From assembly GCA_964544055.1 (NCBI GenBank), contig CAZJAA010000043.1, positions 1 through 20,026 on the forward strand: 20,026 nt of DNA. Direction: 5' to 3'. The notes under the pieces were generated by a model that did not search any database, was not told the origin of the DNA, and worked only from the letters and a program-made list of their open reading frames with translations. The DNA is from SIG299 sp964544055 (GTDB taxonomy: Bacteria; Bacillota; Clostridia; Lachnospirales; Lachnospiraceae). Shown here piece by piece: positions 8,107 to 13,694 of the stretch (position 1 is its first letter; each line of letters begins with the position of its first letter). Made by a program: the position numbers and the translations under genes.

Positions 8107-8265
8107 ATGGAAAAAGTTTATTTAAGTATGAAAAATGCCGGAATATTCAATGTGGTATTTGGTATTTTACTGGCGGTAGGCAGTGTTTTGACAGCAGTAG
8201 GCAGTGCGTTTTTAATTATGCATGGTGCAAGGCTGATAAAGAAAAAATCAGAACTCCTGTTTTAA
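8107..8265 (+). CDS. Small membrane protein of 52 residues, unknown function
   Basis: The peptide is short and strongly hydrophobic from about residue 11 to 40 (Gly, Val, Leu and Ala rich). It either forms a single long helix or two helices, and ends in a basic Lys-rich tail. GGAGG at 8096-8100 lies 6 nt before ATG 8107, a clear initiation site. The same frame is open from an ATG at 8038, but the extra 23 residues are hydrophilic, Cys- and Arg-containing and unlike a membrane leader, so I prefer 8107. It lies 86 bp after pyrE in the same direction and before the hairpin at 8322-8368. I do not recognise a family. Confidence 0.6.
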   Translation: MEKVYLSMKNAGIFNVVFGILLAVGSVLTAVGSAFLIMHGARLIKKKSELLF

Positions 8266-8321
8266 CGGTGCCTGTAGTTTTAATTTGTATAAAAAGACTT
8301 AAAAGTTACTGGAAACAGTAA

Positions 8322-8368
8322 ACTTTATGGCCCCCCCTCCCACGCAGCGGGAGGGGGGGCCATAAAGT
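8322..8368. repeat. Perfect 20-bp GC-rich hairpin, atypical terminator
   Basis: The arms 8322-8341 and 8349-8368 are exactly complementary around the 7-nt loop ACGCAGC. Each arm holds a run of seven C or G plus a second run of three. The hairpin stands between the convergent ends of the small membrane protein gene and the XRE gene, so a bidirectional terminator is the natural reading. Neither side has a U-tract: the stem is followed by ATCTGC on the plus strand and by TACTGT on the minus strand. It may therefore act as an mRNA 3'-end stabiliser or as a mobile palindromic repeat. Confidence 0.7.
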
Positions 8369-8383
8369 ATCTGCATAATTTGC

Positions 8384-8761
8384 CTAAGAAAGTTCATTTA
8401 AAGTTTCGGTATAACCTAAAAGAATCAGCTCTTCCATGCGTTCCTGTAATTTGTTTTTCCCTGTTTCGTTTAATTTCTGGAAATCGATAAGAATTTTTTT
8501 CTCTTCAGATGTAATATAATAGCATTCGTTGGAAGAAATTACTCCACAAATATCCTCCAAAGATACTTGTAAAAAATTGCAAATGGCAAATAGAGTATCG
8601 ATATCCGGCGTTGCAACACCACGTTCCCAGCCGGACAATGTGGTTGGAGCAACCTGGATTCCTTCTGCTAATTGTTTCTGGGTTTTATTTCTTAATTTTC
8701 TGTAAAAAATCAGGTTCTTTTGAATGTTTTCCTTTAGTGTACGCTCGTTTTGTGTGGTCAT
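8384..8761 (-). CDS. XRE-family transcriptional repressor
   Basis: The 125-residue protein begins with an HTH_3 domain. Helices 2-3 are near residues 27-48, with TQKQLAEGIQVAPTTLSGWE typical of Cro/CI-type readers. A Cys/Glu-rich linker and a C-terminal helical segment (about 85-125) follow and could serve dimerisation. ATG 8761 is chosen because AAGGAAGAG (8768-8776 on the minus strand) lies just upstream. The longer frame from 8794 has no ribosome binding site and its start would lie upstream of the predicted transcription start. The gene diverges from the small HTH and TnpB-like genes. The three TACTA-N5-TAGTA operators between them are the obvious targets, so it probably represses the rightward promoter and may control itself. 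Binding is inferred, not shown. Confidence 0.85.
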   Translation of the reverse strand: MTTQNERTLKENIQKNLIFYRKLRNKTQKQLAEGIQVAPTTLSGWERGVATPDIDTLFAICNFLQVSLEDICGVISSNECYYITSEEKKILIDFQKLNETGKNKLQERMEELILLGYTETLNELS

Positions 8762-8784
8762 TTTGGGCTCTTCCTTTCTTATGT

Positions 8785-8813
8785 ATCTTATCACAGCATT
8801 TACGAAGTTTCAA
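8785..8813 (-). promoter_or_regulatory. Leftward promoter of the XRE repressor gene
   Basis: On the minus strand TTGAAA (8808-8813) and TAAGAT (8785-8790) are separated by exactly 17 bp. The -35 matches at five of six positions. The expected start near 8778 gives a leader of about 17 nt that just includes the ribosome binding site. Operator 1 is centred at 8829, about 50 bp upstream of this start, a position that need not block the polymerase. Confidence 0.6.
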
Positions 8814-8820
8814 CTAAAAA

Positions 8821-8837
8821 CTACTAGCATGTAGTAG
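8821..8837. promoter_or_regulatory. Operator 1 of the XRE control region
   Basis: CTACTA-GCATG-TAGTAG is a perfect 6-bp dyad with a 5-bp centre. It shares the core TACTA-N5-TAGTA with operators 2 and 3. Its centre (8829) is 31 bp from that of operator 2, about three helical turns, so proteins bound there would face the same side. It lies between the two divergent promoters. Confidence 0.75.
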
Positions 8838-8845
8838 AAAAAAGA

Positions 8846-8874
8846 TTGACAATACTAAAAAGTAGTAGTATCAT
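8846..8874 (+). promoter_or_regulatory. Rightward promoter of the HTH and TnpB-like genes
   Basis: A perfect -35 TTGACA (8846-8851) and -10 TATCAT (8869-8874, five of six) have an ideal 17-bp spacer. This spacer is exactly operator 2. The start is expected near 8881, at the edge of operator 3, leaving a leader of about 130 nt before ATG 9010. The promoter should be strong when free and shut when operators 2 and 3 are occupied. Confidence 0.8.
8852..8868. promoter_or_regulatory. Operator 2, filling the promoter spacer
   Basis: ATACTA-AAAAG-TAGTAG has the same TACTA-N5-TAGTA core as operators 1 and 3. It occupies every base between the -35 and -10 boxes of the rightward promoter. A bound repressor here would exclude RNA polymerase directly. 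Confidence 0.75.
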
Positions 8875-8881
8875 AAGAAAA

Positions 8882-8898
8882 GTACTAAAATATAGTAC
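8882..8898. promoter_or_regulatory. Operator 3, at the transcription start
   Basis: GTACTA-AAATA-TAGTAC is a perfect dyad whose complementarity extends to 10-bp arms (8878-8887 and 8893-8902). It is centred at 8890, 30 bp from operator 2, and covers about +1 to +17 of the rightward transcript. It is the most symmetric of the three sites and may be the strongest. Confidence 0.75.
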
Positions 8899-8915
8899 TT
8901 TTCTGGAAAGAAATG

Positions 8916-8952
8916 TGTCGTAGGAACAAGGAACAAGTAAATCGTAACGACA
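8916..8952 (+). repeat. Leader structure with a short tandem repeat
   Basis: In the long 5' leader of the HTH/TnpB-like transcript, TGTCGT (8916-8921) can pair with ACGACA (8947-8952). The loop contains AGGAACA twice in tandem (8922-8935). The repeat AGGA could mimic or hide ribosome binding sites. No known riboswitch is recognised. Confidence 0.3.
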
Positions 8953-9009
8953 TATTGTACTTAGCAGATGGCTTGCAGATTTGGAAAGCAAACTAAAGAG
9001 AGGTAAGAT

Positions 9010-9225
9010 ATGCTTGGAATTTACTTAAAACAATATATGAAAAAACAAGGTATCCTGCAAAAGTTTATTTCTGAAAAAACAGGAATATCTCTTGAAAAAT
9101 TAAGTGAAATCCTGGATGGCAGGAGAAAAATGGAAGTTGTTGAATATTATGACATTTGTGCTGCAATGGGTGCCAGTCCTGTTCAAATCGCAGTGGAAGC
9201 AGGGGTTTATTCTATAGCAAAATAA
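9010..9225 (+). CDS. Cro-sized helix-turn-helix DNA-binding protein
   Basis: The 71-residue product is a single XRE-type HTH domain. The helix-turn-helix is near residues 17-37 (FISEKTGISLEKLSEILDG), followed by a helix reaching MGASPVQIAVEAG, which is usual for this family. There is no oligomerisation or effector domain. GAGAGG (8998-9003) lies 6 nt before ATG 9010. It is the first gene of the rightward transcript that the XRE repressor probably controls, and the TnpB-like gene follows 39 bp later. By analogy with phage switches it may act as a Cro-like competitor at the same three operators. This is inference from layout. Confidence 0.8.
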   Translation: MLGIYLKQYMKKQGILQKFISEKTGISLEKLSEILDGRRKMEVVEYYDICAAMGASPVQIAVEAGVYSIAK

Positions 9226-9264
9226 GGTAGACGAGTTGTTAAATACATTTTGGAAAAGGATACG

Positions 9265-10494
9265 ATGGAACAGACAAAAGGTTACAAAACAATAACATAT
9301 CGTTTTCGCTTATATTGTGATCAGGAAGAATGGCTGATAAAAACAAAGGAAATTTATAACGAGGTGCTGCGGTTTTACTACGAAATTATGCTGCAGGAGC
9401 CCGCTTTGGAAACAATGAACAATATGCACCTGATGAGGGAACTGGAGCTGCTGACCATTGGAAGCAAAACAGAGCGACAAACCAGATATCCGGTAACTTA
9501 TGGCAAGGTGCCGCTTTATTTTCGAAGAGCGGCAATTAATGATGCCATCCGTCTGTATCGAAGTTTTCAAACAGGAAAGGAGCATGGAACAAATCAGGCA
9601 AAAAGATTTCAAACCAGTCCGGTTTATTACAAAGGAATGTATCAGGAATTAACCGAAAAATCAGTTCGGTTAAAGCTTTTTACCGGTGAAAAGTGGTGTT
9701 GGGTTATTTGCAGGATAGATACTTGCGGCAGAACGTTTTCCAAAACAGATAAATTCCTTTCGCCCATATTGAAAATTGATGGTAAAAAGACGATGCTGCA
9801 TGTTCCGGTGCAAAAGGAAGTACAGGATATTCGTACAGTGAAAGAGCGGTTGGCAACAAAAGAAAGCATTTGTGCCGTAGCGTTTCCGAGTAACGACTGC
9901 ATGGCGGTTGTTGTTCATTTGTCCGCAGAGGGCGAGTTTTTGGAAAGCAGATTTATACGCAGTGGAAACGAACTTTCCCATCGAAGAAAGCTTCTTTTGA
10001 GTCGTATTCAAAAAAATCGGAAATGCATGTATTCCGAAATAAATCCTCTGCCGCCTGATGAAAATAAACGGTTGAAAGAAAAAATTCACCGGATAACCGA
10101 GAATGCAGCACATAAAGTCAGTTGCGAAATAGTCAACTTTTGTAAAAGCAGAAATGCCTCTATTGTGGTTTTACCGAATTATAAGAATATGCTGGATTTC
10201 AGCAGTATGAGATATTTATCTGCAACCAATTATGACTGGCTGGGACGGCGTATTATTTCCTATGTCCGCTACAAAGCGTTTGAAGAGGGAATTGTACCGG
10301 CATCCGTCAGTATAAAAAATATTTCTTCCAAATGTTATCTGTGTGGTGCAACGGTAAAAAAATATAATGGTACTTCCAGTCCGGGTGTGAATTATTACGG
10401 TGGAAAAAATTTTGTCTGTCCCAATGGACACAGAGGAAATTCCTATTTTAATTCTGCCATGAATATTGGACGGAATTTTTTGAATGAAAGATGA
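9265..10494 (+). CDS. TnpB-like protein with all RuvC catalytic acids lost
   Basis: The 409-residue protein has the layout of an OrfB/TnpB RNA-guided protein. The N-terminal strand is TITYRFRLY (9-17). A helical segment with PLYFRRAAINDAIRLYRSFQ (83-102) and the SPVYYKGMY segment (118-126) follow, then a split RuvC fold with a zinc ribbon (Cys357, Cys360, Cys385, His389). The nuclease residues are missing. In RuvC-I, ICAVAFPSN (202-210) has Ala206 where ICAVDLG has Asp. In RuvC-II, IVVLPNYKN (300-308) has Pro304 for Glu. In RuvC-III, GNSYFNSAMNI (391-401) has Tyr394 for Asp, though the Asn residues around it remain. Length is normal and the frame intact, arguing for selection on DNA or RNA binding rather than decay. 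ATG 9265 with AAAGGA upstream is preferred to TTG 9250. No TnpA is adjacent. Function as a TldR-like guided repressor is inference. Confidence 0.85.
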   Translation: MEQTKGYKTITYRFRLYCDQEEWLIKTKEIYNEVLRFYYEIMLQEPALETMNNMHLMRELELLTIGSKTERQTRYPVTYGKVPLYFRRAAINDAIRLYRSFQTGKEHGTNQAKRFQTSPVYYKGMYQELTEKSVRLKLFTGEKWCWVICRIDTCGRTFSKTDKFLSPILKIDGKKTMLHVPVQKEVQDIRTVKERLATKESICAVAFPSNDCMAVVVHLSAEGEFLESRFIRSGNELSHRRKLLLSRIQKNRKCMYSEINPLPPDENKRLKEKIHRITENAAHKVSCEIVNFCKSRNASIVVLPNYKNMLDFSSMRYLSATNYDWLGRRIISYVRYKAFEEGIVPASVSIKNISSKCYLCGATVKKYNGTSSPGVNYYGGKNFVCPNGHRGNSYFNSAMNIGRNFLNER

Positions 10495-10532
10495 CGCTGT
10501 CACTGGGATGGCAGCAAAAAAATCAGGGAAGC

Positions 10533-10554
10533 AAAGCCGATTTCAGGCTTTCTT
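10533..10554 (+). terminator. Weak hairpin with U-rich tail after the TnpB-like gene
   Basis: AAAGCC (10533-10538) and GGCTTT (10546-10551) form a 6-bp stem around the 7-nt loop GATTTCA. TTTCTTTAT follows from 10549. It could be a modest intrinsic terminator for the TnpB-like transcript, or one stem of a structured non-coding RNA extending from its 3' end. Confidence 0.35.
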
Positions 10555-10644
10555 TATAAACAGGTGGGAACATCTGGAAAAGTTTTTGGCTATATGCCGG
10601 AGTCTTTAGGTTCCGCAGCGCCGATTTCACCTATGCAGGCGGGA
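10536..10644 (+). repeat. Diverged duplicate in the non-coding gap
   Basis: GCCGATTTCA occurs at 10536-10545 and again at 10620-10629. Each copy is followed by a CAGGnGGGA element: CAGGTGGGA at 10561-10569 and CAGGCGGGA at 10636-10644. The spacing inside the two units differs (15 and 6 nt). This suggests an old local duplication or two related RNA elements. Confidence 0.4.
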
Positions 10645-10650
10645 TAAAGA
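10603..10650 (+). ncRNA. Structured RNA segment upstream of the glycan operon; candidate guide RNA or leader
   Basis: TCTTTA (10603-10608) plus TTCCGC (10611-10616) can pair with GCGGGA (10639-10644) plus TAAAGA (10645-10650). This makes a 12-bp stem with one G-U pair, a 2-nt bulge and a 22-nt loop. The TTCC part could instead pair with GGAAC at 10567-10571, so two folds compete. The whole 221-bp gap 10495-10715 has no coding frame of note. TnpB-type guide RNAs are usually encoded at and beyond the 3' end of the gene, so this is where one would lie. A plain 5' leader of the glycan operon is equally possible. Confidence 0.35.
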
Positions 10651-10715
10651 TGCGGAGAGTTGTAAAAAGTTTCTGGGAGAAAGAAGCGCAGCAATACGAA
10701 AGGTAAAGAAATATC

Positions 10716-12599
10716 ATGAAACAATGGTTGAGGGATAAAGATTTAATATTTCGCCAGTTATTTTTAATAGTATTAGATACCATTACCGTTATCTGTGCGT
10801 CTACCATGGCACTCTGGGTACGGTTTGATTTTTCTATAACGAAAATTGAGATTGGATATCTGGAGCAGGTATGGCAGTGTATGATTCCGAACATCCTGCT
10901 TGTACTGCTGGTTTACTGGGTGTTTCAGCTGTATCGGAGCGTATGGAAATATGCCAGTATTTATGAACTTCAAAATATAGTTCTTGCCGGAATTACGGCA
11001 ACTGTACTGCAATTGATTGAAATGACGGTGATATCGGACATTTATATGCCAAGAAGCTATTGGTTTTTGTTTGCCGGATTTTTAATGGCTGGAACCACGC
11101 TGAGCAGATTTTCCTATCGGATGTTCCGTCATATCCGGAATATAAACAGGGACAAGAAGCGTGGTGTAAAACGTTCACGCGTCATGATTGTTGGAGCCGG
11201 AGCAGCAGGAGAAATGCTGATTCGTGAGATTATGACGAGCCAGTATTTACATAAGGAAATCGGCTGCGTAATTGATGATAATCCGGAGCTAAAAGGAAAG
11301 AATATCCGTGGATATCGTATTGCAGGCGGCAGGGAATGCATTGTGGAAGCAGCCAGACAATATCAGATTGATGAGATTATGATTGCCATGCCATCGGTTT
11401 CTAAAAAACAGACAGCGGAAGTGGCAAAACTTTGTAACCAGACCGGATGTGAAGTCAGGATGGTTCCGGGAATGTATCAGTTTGTCAATAATGAACTGAG
11501 CGTGAGCAAGCTGCGTCATGTGGAAATTGAAGATCTGCTTGGCAGAGAGCCGATTCAGGTGGATTTAAAAAAAGTAACAGCTTTTTTGGAAAATCAGACT
11601 GTATTAGTTACCGGAGGCGGTGGAAGTATTGGAAGTGAGCTGTGCAGACAGATTGCTGCCGCAAAACCAAAACGTCTGGTGATTGTAGATATTTATGAAA
11701 ACAATGCTTATGAAATCCAGCAGGAATTAAAAAGAAAACATCCGAAGCTGGATTTAGTTGTGCTAATTGCATCGGTGCGCAATACAAACCGTATCAATAA
11801 GATTTTTGAAACTTATCTTCCGGACATTGTGTTTCATGCAGCGGCGCATAAGCATGTGCCGCTCATGGAGGACAGCCCAAATGAGGCAATCAAAAATAAT
11901 GTTTTTGGAACCCTGAAAACCGTACAGGCAGCCGACCGCTACGGAGTGGAACGTTTTGTTCTGATTTCCACAGACAAGGCGGTGAACCCGACGAACATTA
12001 TGGGTGCCAGCAAGCGCATCTGTGAAATGATTGTACAGGCATACAGCCGTCGTTCTCAGACTCAGTTTGTGGCGGTACGTTTTGGCAATGTACTTGGCAG
12101 CAATGGCAGTGTGATTCCGCTATTTAAACAGCAGATTAAAGAAGGCGGACCGGTAACTGTAACACATCCTGACATTATCCGTTATTTTATGACGATTCCG
12201 GAGGCAGTATCCCTTGTCCTGGAAGCAGGAGCCTTTGCACAAGGCGGTGAAATTTTTGTGCTCGACATGGGTGACCCGGTAAAGATTTCTGACCTTGCCA
12301 AGAATCTTATCCGTCTTTCCGGCTATGTGCCAAATGAAGACATCATGATTGAATACACCGGACTAAGACCCGGTGAAAAGCTTTATGAAGAACGTCTGAT
12401 GGAAGAAGAAGGTCTGAAGACTACAGAAAATAATCGCATTTCTGTGGCAAAACCGATAGAAATGGATGATGCAGCATTCTTTGAAGCTCTGGATGACTTG
12501 AAGGAAGCAGCTTATGAGGAAACCGGAAACGTCAGGGCAATGGTAAAGGATATTGTGCCAACATATAAGATGCCGAAGGTGGAGAAAAGGAAAGGATAG
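10716..12599 (+). CDS. Membrane UDP-GlcNAc 4,6-dehydratase, PglF/CapD type
   Basis: This 627-residue enzyme of the short-chain dehydrogenase superfamily should convert UDP-GlcNAc to a UDP-4-keto-6-deoxy sugar. Four hydrophobic helices occupy about residues 12-132. A first Rossmann-like domain begins at VMIVGAGAAGEML (156-168). The catalytic NAD-binding domain starts with VLVTGGGGSIGSE (296-308). The active region STDKAVNPTNIMGASKR (418-434) carries Met429-x3-Lys433 in place of the usual Tyr-x3-Lys, the known signature of PglF-type dehydratases. RFGNVLGSNGS (455-465) is also conserved. It is the first enzyme of the glycan operon, with AAAGG near 10699-10703 before ATG 10716 and the next gene only 9 bp after its stop. 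The exact stereochemistry (4,6-dehydratase with or without 5-epimerase action) cannot be read from sequence. Confidence 0.9.
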   Translation: MKQWLRDKDLIFRQLFLIVLDTITVICASTMALWVRFDFSITKIEIGYLEQVWQCMIPNILLVLLVYWVFQLYRSVWKYASIYELQNIVLAGITATVLQLIEMTVISDIYMPRSYWFLFAGFLMAGTTLSRFSYRMFRHIRNINRDKKRGVKRSRVMIVGAGAAGEMLIREIMTSQYLHKEIGCVIDDNPELKGKNIRGYRIAGGRECIVEAARQYQIDEIMIAMPSVSKKQTAEVAKLCNQTGCEVRMVPGMYQFVNNELSVSKLRHVEIEDLLGREPIQVDLKKVTAFLENQTVLVTGGGGSIGSELCRQIAAAKPKRLVIVDIYENNAYEIQQELKRKHPKLDLVVLIASVRNTNRINKIFETYLPDIVFHAAAHKHVPLMEDSPNEAIKNNVFGTLKTVQAADRYGVERFVLISTDKAVNPTNIMGASKRICEMIVQAYSRRSQTQFVAVRFGNVLGSNGSVIPLFKQQIKEGGPVTVTHPDIIRYFMTIPEAVSLVLEAGAFAQGGEIFVLDMGDPVKISDLAKNLIRLSGYVPNEDIMIEYTGLRPGEKLYEERLMEEEGLKTTENNRISVAKPIEMDDAAFFEALDDLKEAAYEETGNVRAMVKDIVPTYKMPKVEKRKG

Positions 12600-12608
12600 G
12601 GTTCTTTT

Positions 12609-13592
12609 ATGATTATCTGCAGCAAACAGAAGAATAAATGGAAACAGGTCCTCTTTTTTTGCGTGAGTATGACGGTGATGTTTGCAATGTATTATTTCTC
12701 ATTGTCGTATATTTCGACTTCAAAATACAGGAAACTTCTGCAAACAAGCAATGTCAGTACAGACTATAACATATTATACCAAATTTCAGCAGCAGAAGCT
12801 GAACCCAAAAGCATACGATTTTCAGGTCAGGTAATAAGACGTAATTCCAGAAATAAAAATATTACTCTGATTCTGAAACCGGCTAATGGCTCAGAAGAAC
12901 TTATTATGCCAACAATGGCAACGACCGCAGAAAAAGCTTTCTCAGTACTTTCTTCAGAGGATTTTTTTGAGGTTACGGATTTCACGGCCAAATGGAAAAA
13001 GAAGCTGGATGCTACCGTCTGTTATGAATTGCAATTGTTCCTGGAATATGAATCAGAGCAGAAAACAGAAGACACGACAGAATGGATAGAGAAAGAAGAA
13101 AAGATAAGCACAGGAAAATATTTTTATAACGGCAAATTATACTCCTATAATCCGTTGGATTATGTATCACCACAGATTGAAAATGCAGAGTTTTTGGAAG
13201 CAGTTGAAAAAGGGAATATTCTGGCATACAACATGGAAAAAGAATGCTGGATTTATGAGTACAACAAAGAACTGTATTGCATTTTTAATTTTTCTTTGTT
13301 TGGAACAATGGAACAAAGACCGGAGATTCCAGTTTTTATCAGAACTTTTCAAGAGGATAAACTACCGGATCACAGGAAGGAATCCAAGGAAGACTATATT
13401 GCATATTATCTGACAGAAAAGGATTATGAGCAATACAAAAATGAAAAGTATTTTTTGTATAAAGTGGAAATTCCGACGGAGTACATGATTACAAGTATCT
13501 CTACAGGCGTATATCAAAACCATGGTGAAAATAAAGGTTGGATTTGGAAAACTTTCTTTGTAAACAGCTGGACGGAAGTATTTGAAAAGTAA
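12609..13592 (+). CDS. Membrane-anchored extracytoplasmic protein, unknown function
   Basis: The 327-residue product has a short basic N-terminus, one hydrophobic helix (about residues 14-34) and a long soluble part. It is rich in Tyr, Glu, Lys and Asn and predicted to be outside. No cleavage site, lipobox or catalytic motif is evident. ATG 12609 is preceded by AAGGAAAGGATAGGG, part of which overlaps the end of the dehydratase gene, and only 9 bp separate the two genes. The position inside a glycan operon suggests a role in assembly, anchoring or export of the polymer, but nothing in the protein itself shows this. It could be specific to this lineage. Confidence 0.7.
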   Translation: MIICSKQKNKWKQVLFFCVSMTVMFAMYYFSLSYISTSKYRKLLQTSNVSTDYNILYQISAAEAEPKSIRFSGQVIRRNSRNKNITLILKPANGSEELIMPTMATTAEKAFSVLSSEDFFEVTDFTAKWKKKLDATVCYELQLFLEYESEQKTEDTTEWIEKEEKISTGKYFYNGKLYSYNPLDYVSPQIENAEFLEAVEKGNILAYNMEKECWIYEYNKELYCIFNFSLFGTMEQRPEIPVFIRTFQEDKLPDHRKESKEDYIAYYLTEKDYEQYKNEKYFLYKVEIPTEYMITSISTGVYQNHGENKGWIWKTFFVNSWTEVFEK

Positions 13593-13694
13593 TGCTATAA
13601 ACCGCTCAGAAGTTGGATACAGACATTCAAACGTGAAAAGTGAAGCAGAGAGGTATGCAGCATGTGGAAAGATATCACTAAGAAAGGCAAAAAA

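Noticed and set aside
9670..10113. 147-codon minus-strand open frame inside the TnpB-like gene
   Set aside because: No ribosome binding site or family motif was seen, and the opposite frame encodes a coherent protein with conserved RuvC-region and zinc-ribbon motifs.
9250..10494. Ordinary IS605/IS607-type insertion sequence
   Set aside because: There is no TnpA gene, no terminal hairpins or flanking signals that I can recognise, and the protein lacks the catalytic residues, so I describe a TnpB-like gene rather than a mobile element.
8384..10494. Prophage or prophage remnant
   Set aside because: The switch-like operators and HTH pair resemble a phage control region, but no integrase, structural, lysis or replication gene is present.
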